In this document: in pieces, positions 1 to 5,969 of the stretch
How positions within the stretch are numbered: position 1 is the stretch's first letter
Layout: the number at the start of each line of letters is the position of its first letter
NCBI GenBank assembly: GCA_021772355.1
Contig: JAJFMB010000139.1
Location: forward strand, 1 to 16,891
From: Chlamydiota bacterium
Lineage (GTDB): Bacteria > Chlamydiota > Chlamydiia > Chlamydiales > JAJFMB01
Direction of reading: 5' to 3'
DNA length: 16,891 bases
The notes under the pieces: generated by a model
Told to the model about the DNA's origin: nothing
The model's database searches: none
The model's input: the letters and a program-made list of their open reading frames with translations, nothing else
Program-made: the position numbers and the translations under genes

Positions 1-277
1 GTTGACTCTCGAGATACAATAAGTAACACAACGACTTTAGCGAAAAAAAAGTGATACTTAACCCTTTGTAAAGCACACACTAAATCTAGCAAAACTTGGG
101 TGCTTAAATTACCCTCAACCGCTCACTCTACTCACAGTCTACTCACAGTCTATTTGTTGACTCTCGAGATACAATAAGTAACACAACGACTTTAGCGAAA
201 AAAAAAGTGATACTTAACCCTTTGTAAAGCACACACTAAATCTAGCAAAACTTGGGTGCTTAAATTACCCTCAACCG
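1..277. repeat. Long direct repeat, two copies of about 121 bp
   Basis: Copy 1 spans 1-121 and copy 2 spans 156-277. Reading base by base, the copies are identical except that a poly-A run has 8 A in the first (42-50 area) and 9 A in the second. Between them lies a 34-bp spacer containing an 11-bp tandem duplication (ctcacagtcta at 131-141 and 142-152). No open reading frame of note crosses the region on either strand. Copy 1 starts exactly at the window edge, so it may extend further left. The near identity suggests a recent duplication. No transposase or CRISPR-like unit is associated with it. Confidence 0.95.
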
Positions 278-313
278 AAGTGATCATGCGAAGCATATTC
301 GCTGAGGTTGAGG
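269..313. repeat. Nested stem-loop at the end of the second direct repeat
   Basis: An 8-bp perfect outer stem (CCTCAACC at 269-276 with GGTTGAGG at 306-313) encloses an inner perfect 5-bp stem (GCGAA 288-292, TTCGC 298-302). The 5' arm lies inside the direct repeat and the 3' arm lies just outside it, so only the second repeat copy can fold this way. No T-run follows on either strand, so it is not a standard terminator. Its function is unknown. Confidence 0.6.
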
Positions 314-534
314 CTAGTGTCGGCTTTAGCCGGCACTATTAGTGACACAGTAACTGATAAACAAAGAAGCTGGGGTAAAGCGACGTAGTAATAGTAAAAT
401 CGAAGAGTGTCGTTAAAGAACGTCGTTGGAGAATATTAAACTTCTCTAGCTTAAAACTTATGAGGTAGCGAGGGGATTGTCCCCTCGCGCACCCCTCTCC
501 CGCCCTCAAGTGACAATGCTACGCATCATCACTT
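278..534. repeat. Imperfect inverted repeat bracketing a 257-bp segment
   Basis: Positions 278-296 match the reverse complement of 516-534 at 17 of 19 bases (AAGTGATnATGCGnAGCAT). Inside are two stronger hairpins: 316-324 with 329-337 (AGTGTCGGC/GCCGGCACT, one wobble, loop TTTA) and 468-476 with 480-488 (GCGAGGGGA/TCCCCTCGC, perfect, loop TTG). The segment codes for nothing visible. It could be a small non-autonomous mobile element or a dispersed intergenic repeat, but no target-site duplication was identified. Confidence 0.5.
468..488. other. GC-rich perfect hairpin
   Basis: A 9-bp perfect stem (GCGAGGGGA and TCCCCTCGC) with a three-base loop (TTG). It is the most stable-looking fold in the gene-free region. 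Neither flank carries the T-tract of an intrinsic terminator, so it is listed as a structure only. It might instead insulate the unseen gene to the left or be part of a dispersed intergenic repeat. Confidence 0.6.
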
Positions 535-542
535 TCAGTTGG

Positions 543-885
543 GCTAACCTTGTCGCTGTTTACTAGTTATCGTATTTGTAGGGTTTTTGAATTTTCTACA
601 AATAGGTTACTTCTGTTGTTGTTGACAAGTCGTTAAGTTATTTTGTGGTGCCCGGAGGGCTAACGGGTAGAGTGTGTGTGTATTTTGTGGTGCCCGGAGG
701 GCCAGCGAGTAGACTGTTGAGCTAACCTTGTCGCTGTTTACTAGTTATTGTATATGTGAGGTTTTTGAATTTTCTACGACCAGTTAATTTCTTGGATTGT
801 TGACAGGTCATTGTGTGATTTGTGGTGCCCGGAGGGCTAGGGGGTAGAGTGTGGGGCTAACCTTACCGTAGTTTACTAGTTATTG
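543..885. repeat. Diverged tandem repeats at the 3' flank of the barrel gene
   Basis: A 28-base start motif (GCTAACCTTGTCGCTGTT... through TTTACTAGTTAT) occurs at 543-570, 721-748 and, more diverged, 856-883, giving units of about 178 and 135 bp plus a partial one. Units share a further block (GGTTTTTGAATTTTCTAC) and a GTGGTGCCCGGAGGGC motif found at 645-660, 687-702 and 822-837. The last unit ends two bases before the stop codon of the minus-strand gene at 886, so these repeats form that gene's downstream flank. No coding capacity is visible. Confidence 0.8.
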
Positions 886-2382
886 TTACTCTGACTGACA
901 CCCACAACCGCAATAGTCGAAGTTAGCATCGATGTGATTACATTTCCTTAGGACGATAATGTCATTACGGCGCTGTGGAATAGGTGGACACCAGCAAGGC
1001 TGGCAACAGGGATTGCAAGAGCGGCGCCCTCCCATACTGGGGAAAGGAAAGTTTAGAGACAGGGTCCCATTCACACGAGTATGAAACATCTTATCGTATG
1101 TGCCTTCTAAATCAAACGAAAGATATTTGGATATTTCTGCAGTTAAGCGTAGACGACCACCCACGGTGCGATCATTTTGAGAGTCGTCATAGTAATAGAT
1201 GCCGACACCGCCGATGATGCGTGTATTGCAGCAGCAGAACAATATTTTATCGAATTCAGCATCGGCTCCTCGCATGGTATACTGGCAGCAGTCGATTGAA
1301 AGATAATAGTTATCGTCAAAGAAATAGCAACAATTTTTGCATCCCTTTTTATTCAGGGGGAAATACCCATTGATATAGAAGCGGTAGCAGGGATTAAAAA
1401 ATTCAAGACCCCCACTAATTTGATGAAAATTGCGATATTTTCCCTCTCTGAAATCATAGGAAATGTTCGCACCCAATAGTGATTGAGAACAATCATTCGT
1501 ATAACGAATACCCAAGCCGGCATTTGCACCATTTTTTCGGTCGGAAAAACAATGCCATTTGGCATCAAGGAACAATTCACGACAGCACCATGTTTTGACA
1601 GCCCGTAAATTCACGGTGGAATAGTCGCGATTTATGCCGATTCCTTTCCCAATTGTTCCTGCAAAGCGCAAAGATAAACCACAACTTTCCAAATAAGGGG
1701 CATCACAAGGAAGAAAATTGCAATAAGGAATAAAAAATCCTATGCCCTCTTTATAACATGGTGTGGAGCAATTTTGCAAAATACACGGTGTACATTCATT
1801 TGAAGAGAATTTATCTGTATTAAGCAATGGACAACATGGTTCCATAGGCTGTTGATGTTCGTCAACTGCTACTGCCTCATTAGGCAACAAGACAAATCTA
1901 CCATGATTATGGTAAGCAATGATCTCAGAATCATACTGAGTCAATGCATCACTAATATATTTGGAATCATCATTAATATTCGAAATTTGGGGAACTGTGA
2001 TAAGAGAGGAGTGCAATGTCCTGTCAACATATGAGCTCACCACTTCTTTAGTCTCCGTCAATGATGCACAGCACTTATTAAGAAAACTCCCAGCACCTTT
2101 AACATATCGACTCTGAATCAAGGATGTATAGCCACTATGAACCTTTTGCTTTAACTCTGAAGGTTTTGTCTTAAGAAAATCCCCAACACCTTTAACATAC
2201 CGACTCTGAATCAAGGATGTATAGCCACCGTGAACCTTTTGCTTTATCTCTGAAGTTGTCATTTTAAAAGGGTCGCTCCGTTCAGACTTCCAGAACTCGT
2301 GAGCGTTTTCTTTTATTGTTGAAAACTGCATGCCAAGCATAACAATCACAGCAGCGAGCAAAATGTATTTGAGTTTTTTCAT
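886..2382 (-). CDS. Cys-rich inverse-autotransporter-like barrel protein, no passenger
   Basis: A 498-residue protein starting with a Sec signal-type segment (MKKLKY then a hydrophobic stretch to about residue 20). Residues 44-70 and 75-101 are a 31-residue-period duplication (23 of 27 identical). From about 234 to 447 the sequence alternates like beta strands and carries family landmarks of the intimin/invasin barrel: LLGANISYDF (302-311), GGLEF...YINGYFPL (324-343) and RRNDIIVL (471-478), comparable to the family's RN-x-x-IVL motif that closes the barrel. Only about 20 residues follow, so the usual C-terminal passenger is missing. No LysM-like domain is visible at the N-terminus. There are 33 cysteines, many as CC or CCC, suggesting disulfide cross-linking in the envelope as in other chlamydial surface proteins. 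ATG at 2382 is used; its Shine-Dalgarno is weak. It lies 56 bp downstream of the collagen-like gene on the same strand. Family assignment is from motifs; function is unknown. Confidence 0.72.
   Translation of the reverse strand: MKKLKYILLAAVIVMLGMQFSTIKENAHEFWKSERSDPFKMTTSEIKQKVHGGYTSLIQSRYVKGVGDFLKTKPSELKQKVHSGYTSLIQSRYVKGAGSFLNKCCASLTETKEVVSSYVDRTLHSSLITVPQISNINDDSKYISDALTQYDSEIIAYHNHGRFVLLPNEAVAVDEHQQPMEPCCPLLNTDKFSSNECTPCILQNCSTPCYKEGIGFFIPYCNFLPCDAPYLESCGLSLRFAGTIGKGIGINRDYSTVNLRAVKTWCCRELFLDAKWHCFSDRKNGANAGLGIRYTNDCSQSLLGANISYDFREGKYRNFHQISGGLEFFNPCYRFYINGYFPLNKKGCKNCCYFFDDNYYLSIDCCQYTMRGADAEFDKILFCCCNTRIIGGVGIYYYDDSQNDRTVGGRLRLTAEISKYLSFDLEGTYDKMFHTRVNGTLSLNFPFPSMGGRRSCNPCCQPCWCPPIPQRRNDIIVLRKCNHIDANFDYCGCGCQSE
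2080..2253 (-). repeat. 93-bp-period tandem duplication inside the barrel gene
   Basis: Bases 2173-2253 and 2080-2160 encode the two copies of the 27-residue motif SE(I/L)KQKVH(G/S)GYTSLIQS... The DNA is nearly identical between copies, so the duplication is recent or maintained by recombination. The unit keeps the reading frame, so copy number could vary without inactivating the gene. Confidence 0.9.
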
Positions 2383-2400
2383 AATATTGCTTCAATAGTT

Positions 2401-2426
2401 GGCGCACCGAACAAGCTCGGCGCGCC
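2401..2426. promoter_or_regulatory. Stem-loop between collagen-like and barrel genes
   Basis: GGCGCACCGA (2401-2410) pairs with TCGGCGCGCC (2417-2426), 9 of 10 positions, with loop ACAAGC. It sits in the 56-bp gap between two minus-strand genes, about 18 bases before the downstream start codon. In the minus direction it is followed by AACTATTG rather than a T-run, so it may be an attenuator, an mRNA processing or stability element, or a weak terminator separating expression of the two genes. Confidence 0.5.
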
Positions 2427-2438
2427 TTGGGTTTTATC

Positions 2439-3803
2439 CTATTGCAAACGGATCAGGGTCATCACTGCCGCATTACTACTGTCAGTAGCAAGAGTAGAAT
2501 CCAATGACAAAATGTCTACAGAAACATCCGAAAAGTTTCTTAATGTCACAGTATCTCCATCGCTTAAAGCCAAAATAGCTGATCCAGTTACCATCCCAGA
2601 TAGTACCGTAAGTCCGGTGGCACTTCCCGCATCACTCTGGACTCCCATAAAGGAATCGGTAACAGGTGTTGCAGCATTAACAAACAAACCAAAGATCATT
2701 GGGCTAGTAGGATCCGTGACAAATAAGTCGACATTCAAAGAAAAACTAACAAGATAAAACCCACCGCTACCAGCATCGATTACAGCACCGTCTCCGCTTG
2801 GACTAATACCTGAGTTGGCAACTAGTATCAAAGGCACATCCGTATCTGTAGGCACGGTAGCCGTTGTTTTAAGTTGAAGTTGAGCATAGTTTGCCAAGCC
2901 CGGCTGTCCCTCAGGTCCGGTAGGTCCTGCAGGTCCGGTAGGTCCGGTAGGTCCGGTAGCTCCTCCTCCTCCAGCAGCACAGCAACAGCAAGAGCCATCT
3001 TGTCCATTCTGACCATTCTGGCCATCTTGACCAGCAGGTCCTGTCAAACCTTGTGGCCCTTGTGGTCCTGCAAGTCCTTGCGCTCCATCTGCACCATCTG
3101 CACCATTTATACCATTTATACCATTTATACCATTTGCACCATCTGCACCATTTATACCATTTGCACCATCTGCACCATTTATACCATTTGCACCATTTAT
3201 ACCATTTGCACCATTTGCACCATCTGCACCATTTATACCATTTGCACCTTGAGGTCCCGTTGGTCCTGCCGGTCCTGCCGGTCCTGCCGGTCCTGGTGCA
3301 CCATCTGCACCATTTATACCATTTGTACCATTTGTACCATTTGCACCTGCAGGTCCCGTTGGTCCTACCGGCCCCTGCGGTCCTGCAGGTCCCGGTGCAC
3401 CATCCTGACCATCCTGACCATCCTGACCATCTTGACCGTCCTGACCGTCTTGACCATCCTGACCAGCAGGTCCGGTTAATCCTTGAGGTCCTTGCGGTCC
3501 AGTTAACCCTTGAGGTCCCTGCGGTCCGGCAGGTCCTTGTGGTCCTGCAACACCCTGCGGTCCTTGCGGTCCGGCAGGTCCTTGGGGTCCCGGAGGTCCT
3601 GGAGGTCCCGGAGGTCCCGGAGGTCCTTGCTTAACTTTACCATCACAACTCGCTTCTAAATCATCAAATGTAAAAGAGAGAAGCGACTGTTGCTCCTCCA
3701 ATTGTGATTTATGTTCGCTCTCTAAACTTTGAGCCATACTGTGTTCGTGACTGAACAAAAGCGATACAGTAACGATAGACAGTACGAAGATTACTTTTTT
3801 CAT
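2439..3803 (-). CDS. Secreted collagen-like protein with C1q/BclA-like head
   Basis: 454 residues. An N-terminal signal segment ([18 protein letters not shown], probable cleavage near MAQ at 23-25) is followed by a short stalk with Cys53. Gly-X-Y repeats then run without break from residue 60 to 270 (70 triplets), and a second tract covers 281-302. The tract is blocky: GPP/GPQ rich, then seven GQD, then GAN/GIN/GAD, then GQN/GQD. An interruption at 271-280 contains four consecutive cysteines (272-275) and a Gly run. Residues 303-454 form a compact beta-rich head with features of bacterial collagen-associated C1q/TNF-like (BclA-type) domains, including [21 protein letters not shown] and a terminal MTLIRL. 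Such proteins trimerise into surface fibres. A good GTGGGG Shine-Dalgarno precedes ATG 3803. The next gene, on the same strand, is a barrel protein that could be its anchor or export partner; that link is inferred. Confidence 0.85.
   Translation of the reverse strand: MKKVIFVLSIVTVSLLFSHEHSMAQSLESEHKSQLEEQQSLLSFTFDDLEASCDGKVKQGPPGPPGPPGPPGPQGPAGPQGPQGVAGPQGPAGPQGPQGLTGPQGPQGLTGPAGQDGQDGQDGQDGQDGQDGQDGAPGPAGPQGPVGPTGPAGANGTNGTNGINGADGAPGPAGPAGPAGPTGPQGANGINGADGANGANGINGANGINGADGANGINGADGANGINGINGINGADGADGAQGLAGPQGPQGLTGPAGQDGQNGQNGQDGSCCCCAAGGGGATGPTGPTGPAGPTGPEGQPGLANYAQLQLKTTATVPTDTDVPLILVANSGISPSGDGAVIDAGSGGFYLVSFSLNVDLFVTDPTSPMIFGLFVNAATPVTDSFMGVQSDAGSATGLTVLSGMVTGSAILALSDGDTVTLRNFSDVSVDILSLDSTLATDSSNAAVMTLIRLQ
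3087..3248 (-). repeat. 9-bp tandem repeats coding for GAN/GIN/GAD
   Basis: On the plus strand the units read CCATTTATA, CCATTTGCA or CCATCTGCA, 18 units in a row, each encoding Gly-(Ile/Ala)-(Asn/Asp) on the minus strand. The 9-bp period preserves frame and the Gly-X-Y register, so slippage would change fibre length rather than switch the gene off. Confidence 0.9.
3402..3464 (-). repeat. 9-bp tandem repeats coding for seven GQD triplets
   Basis: Seven units close to CCATCCTGA on the plus strand encode (Gly-Gln-Asp) from residue 114 to 134 of the collagen-like protein. A few third-position differences (CCATCTTGA, CCGTCCTGA, CCGTCTTGA) distinguish units. The block gives the fibre a strongly acidic stretch. 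Confidence 0.9.
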
Positions 3804-4027
3804 TTTTACCCCACTTTCATGCTTACCTTAGAAGAAATACAAGTGTATCTCTTCAAGAGCAAAATCATTTTTTGAACTTAATATTTCCGATAACACTTTT
3901 GAAAATACTTTTATATGTTTTTTTTTAAACGCAAGAAATCTTAGAGGAATCAATCTCCAAAAAACTGTTAGATCACGGAGAAGAATTGTTGTTCCGGTCT
4001 TAGGTGACTGACCTCAGAATAGGTCTG

Positions 4028-4046
4028 TAGATAAAAAAATTATCTA
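4028..4046. other. AT-rich hairpin downstream of the solute-binding protein gene
   Basis: TAGATAA (4028-4034) and TTATCTA (4040-4046) form a perfect 7-bp stem around five A. It lies 13-31 bases beyond the stop codon of the minus-strand gene that ends at 4059. In the minus direction the loop is T5 and no T-run follows the stem, so a terminator role is possible but weakly supported. The rest of the 255-bp gap 3804-4058 shows no convincing promoter or gene. Confidence 0.35.
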
Positions 4047-4058
4047 ATTGTGAAAATG

Positions 4059-4883
4059 TTATTTCTCTTTTTCCAGAGTATCGAAGAGGCCCCATTTTTT
4101 GATAAGTTCTTCGTAGGTGCCATTTTCGATCATTTGTTTGAGGCCCTCATTGAAAAGGGAGATCAGTTTGACAGAATGGGGGTCTTTTAGGGAGACGAGG
4201 CGCGCGCCTTCATCAGTTAGGGGGTGTCCGACAACTTTGATTTGTCCTGTATAGTACCCTTCGGCAAAAATATATGCTGGAAGAGCTTCTAGGATCACAC
4301 CATCAATTTTATCGGCAATCAGATCATCGATCGCCACGCGCATATTGCCGTAAGTCGTAAATAAAACGGCAGGATATTGAGGAATGCGGTAGACGGCGAA
4401 GGAGCCGCTTTTTATACCGACAATTCTTCCTTCCATTTCTTCAATATCTTTGATAGTTGAGTCGTCGGGAACAACGAGAACGGGTCCGGTAAGAAAGATG
4501 GGATCTGAAAACTCATAACGCCCCATGTTAATGGAGTTTGGTCTGAGATCTGAAATCACAGCGTCATAGCTTTCATTATCCAGTCCTCGAAAAAGTTCAT
4601 CGTTTCTTACTGCAACTAGAACCAAAGAGATATGCATTTTTTTTGCAATACCGTTAAACAGTTCGTTGGTGAAGGCAAGCATATTTTTTTCTTTACCTTG
4701 CAGCTCGAAAGGATACCCGGTGGGATCACGAGCAATCACAAAGGAGTGGCGATCAAGAAGTACACTCCCTGTGCAGGAGCGGATGATAATCCAAACCAGA
4801 AGAATCATAACAACGACGCCACCAGAGACGCGTGCAGATTTACGAGAGCCAAGCTTCTTCAGTTCTTCTTTGAACTTAGTCAT
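4059..4883 (-). CDS. Amino-acid ABC transporter solute-binding protein (family 3)
   Basis: 274 residues with a basic N-terminus and one hydrophobic segment at about 22-35, followed by SC at 36-37. Cys37 might be lipidated, but the -2 Arg (IRSC) is atypical of a lipobox, so an uncleaved membrane anchor is equally possible. From about 47 on it matches the periplasmic family-3 binding-protein fold: SDLRPN with R114 in the ligand-carboxylate position, the YEFSDPIF strand (123-130), VGIKSGSFAVY (155-165) and DGVILEALPAY (194-204). Such proteins deliver polar amino acids (Arg, Gln and similar) to an ABC permease; the ligand cannot be read from sequence. No permease or ATPase gene is adjacent. A GGAAGGA sequence lies about 11 bases before ATG 4883. 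The gene is divergent from hemH; I recall a binding-protein/hemH pairing in C. trachomatis (CT486/CT485). Confidence 0.85.
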   Translation of the reverse strand: MTKFKEELKKLGSRKSARVSGGVVVMILLVWIIIRSCTGSVLLDRHSFVIARDPTGYPFELQGKEKNMLAFTNELFNGIAKKMHISLVLVAVRNDELFRGLDNESYDAVISDLRPNSINMGRYEFSDPIFLTGPVLVVPDDSTIKDIEEMEGRIVGIKSGSFAVYRIPQYPAVLFTTYGNMRVAIDDLIADKIDGVILEALPAYIFAEGYYTGQIKVVGHPLTDEGARLVSLKDPHSVKLISLFNEGLKQMIENGTYEELIKKWGLFDTLEKEK

Positions 4884-4919
4884 GAATTTGAAATTCCTTC
4901 CATGAATTTATCATAAGAC

Positions 4920-4948
4920 TTGAAAGACATTTAAATCTAGATTACAGT
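4920..4948 (+). promoter_or_regulatory. Candidate sigma-70-type promoter for hemH
   Basis: TTGAAA (4920-4925) and TACAGT (4943-4948) are separated by 17 bases, with the hemH start 34 bases beyond. The match is 5 of 6 and 4 of 6 to the consensus hexamers. It lies in the 99-bp gap between two divergent genes. No promoter of similar quality was recognised for the opposite gene. Confidence 0.4.
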
Positions 4949-4982
4949 CAATGAATTCCATAATTTTTCATGTATATCTCTT

Positions 4983-5966
4983 ATGTCAAAATCCATTACT
5001 TATGTCATAGCAAACTTCGGCGGACCTCGAGATGAGGAGGAAATATCGCCATTTTTAGTAGAACTTCTTACGGACATCGATGTGATCCAAACAAAGCTTC
5101 CCAAATGGATTCAAACACTACTGTTCCGAAGAGTCGCTAAAAAACGCGCCAAGCGAATTGTGGCTGACTATGAGATGATTGGAGGAAAATCTCCTATTTT
5201 CGAAGATACAGAGGAGCTCGCTGCAAAATTACGTAAGAGACTACCCGGTTCTCTTATGACATTTCATCGTTATCTCCCTTCGACACACTCTAAGTTCATT
5301 CAAACGATTTCCCAATCTCCTTGCGATGAAATCCGTATTTTTCCGATGTTTCCACAGTTCACCTATGCTACGACAGGCAGTATTGCCCGCTGGTTTGACA
5401 ACAACCTTCCAAAAAACATCGTCTCAAAAATGCGATGGATCAAGTCGTATGCCAACCATCCTTATTTTATTTCGGTACACCAAAAAATGATACGCACCTT
5501 TTTGCGACAAAACAATCTAGCTGAAGAAGAGTGCATCTTCCTTTTTTCTGCCCACGGCGTTCCTAAAACTTTTATAGCAAAAGGGGATGTGTATCAAGAA
5601 GAGTGCGAGGCATCATATCGTATGGTGATGCGCGGTTTTCCTCGGGCCCTTGGCCGTATCTCTTACCAGTCGCAATTCGGCAAAGAGGAGTGGCTTCGCC
5701 CCTATACAAGCGATATCTGCGCCGACATCAGTACATGGTGCCAAGACAGAAAACACGTACTCTTTATTCCTATCACTTTTACATCCGATCATATCGAAAC
5801 ACTCTTTGAAATCGAAACGATGTACATGCCTCCTGTAAAAGAGCAGGGCTTGATCCCCCATCGCGTGCCGGCTCTTACATTAAACGAAGAATGGATAGAA
5901 ACGATTGTCCAGATTTTACACGACCAACTCTACTGTAATAATCAAATGCTAATCAGAAAGGATTGA
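4983..5966 (+). CDS. hemH: Ferrochelatase (protoheme ferro-lyase)
   Basis: 327 residues, a usual length for a bacterial ferrochelatase, which inserts ferrous iron into protoporphyrin IX at the last step of haem synthesis. Visible family motifs: the N-terminal NFGGPRD (11-17), YEMIGGKSPI (63-72), the metal/proton-handling His in FSAHGVP (H191), YQSQFGKEEWLRP (228-240) and the acidic partner in SDHIETLFEIE (E272 area). These correspond to the catalytic His and Glu of B. subtilis HemH. No transmembrane segment is apparent. ATG 4983 fits the family N-terminus although no good Shine-Dalgarno precedes it, so translation may depend on an unstructured leader. The stop codon is three bases before the next gene, indicating a two-gene transcript. 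Confidence 0.95.
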   Translation: MSKSITYVIANFGGPRDEEEISPFLVELLTDIDVIQTKLPKWIQTLLFRRVAKKRAKRIVADYEMIGGKSPIFEDTEELAAKLRKRLPGSLMTFHRYLPSTHSKFIQTISQSPCDEIRIFPMFPQFTYATTGSIARWFDNNLPKNIVSKMRWIKSYANHPYFISVHQKMIRTFLRQNNLAEEECIFLFSAHGVPKTFIAKGDVYQEECEASYRMVMRGFPRALGRISYQSQFGKEEWLRPYTSDICADISTWCQDRKHVLFIPITFTSDHIETLFEIETMYMPPVKEQGLIPHRVPALTLNEEWIETIVQILHDQLYCNNQMLIRKD

Positions 5967-5969
5967 AAG

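Noticed and set aside
1..277. Two long repeats considered as a CRISPR or IS end pair
   Set aside because: Only two copies in direct orientation, no spacers of uniform size, and no transposase in or near them.
645..703. tRNA gene on either strand
   Set aside because: Only an acceptor/D-arm-like piece is present; no anticodon arm, no T arm and no U8.
984..1217. Plus-strand 77-codon frame inside the barrel gene
   Set aside because: Low-quality composition and fully overlapped by the minus-strand gene with clear family motifs.
3087..3464. Tandem repeats considered as a CRISPR-like array
   Set aside because: Units are 9 bp with no spacers and encode Gly-X-Y triplets.
2874..3634. Long plus-strand open frames opposite the collagen-like gene, rich in Thr-Ile-Cys or His-His-Leu
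   Set aside because: They are the antisense reading of the 9-bp Gly-X-Y repeats; the minus frame has a signal peptide, a repeat register and a folded head.
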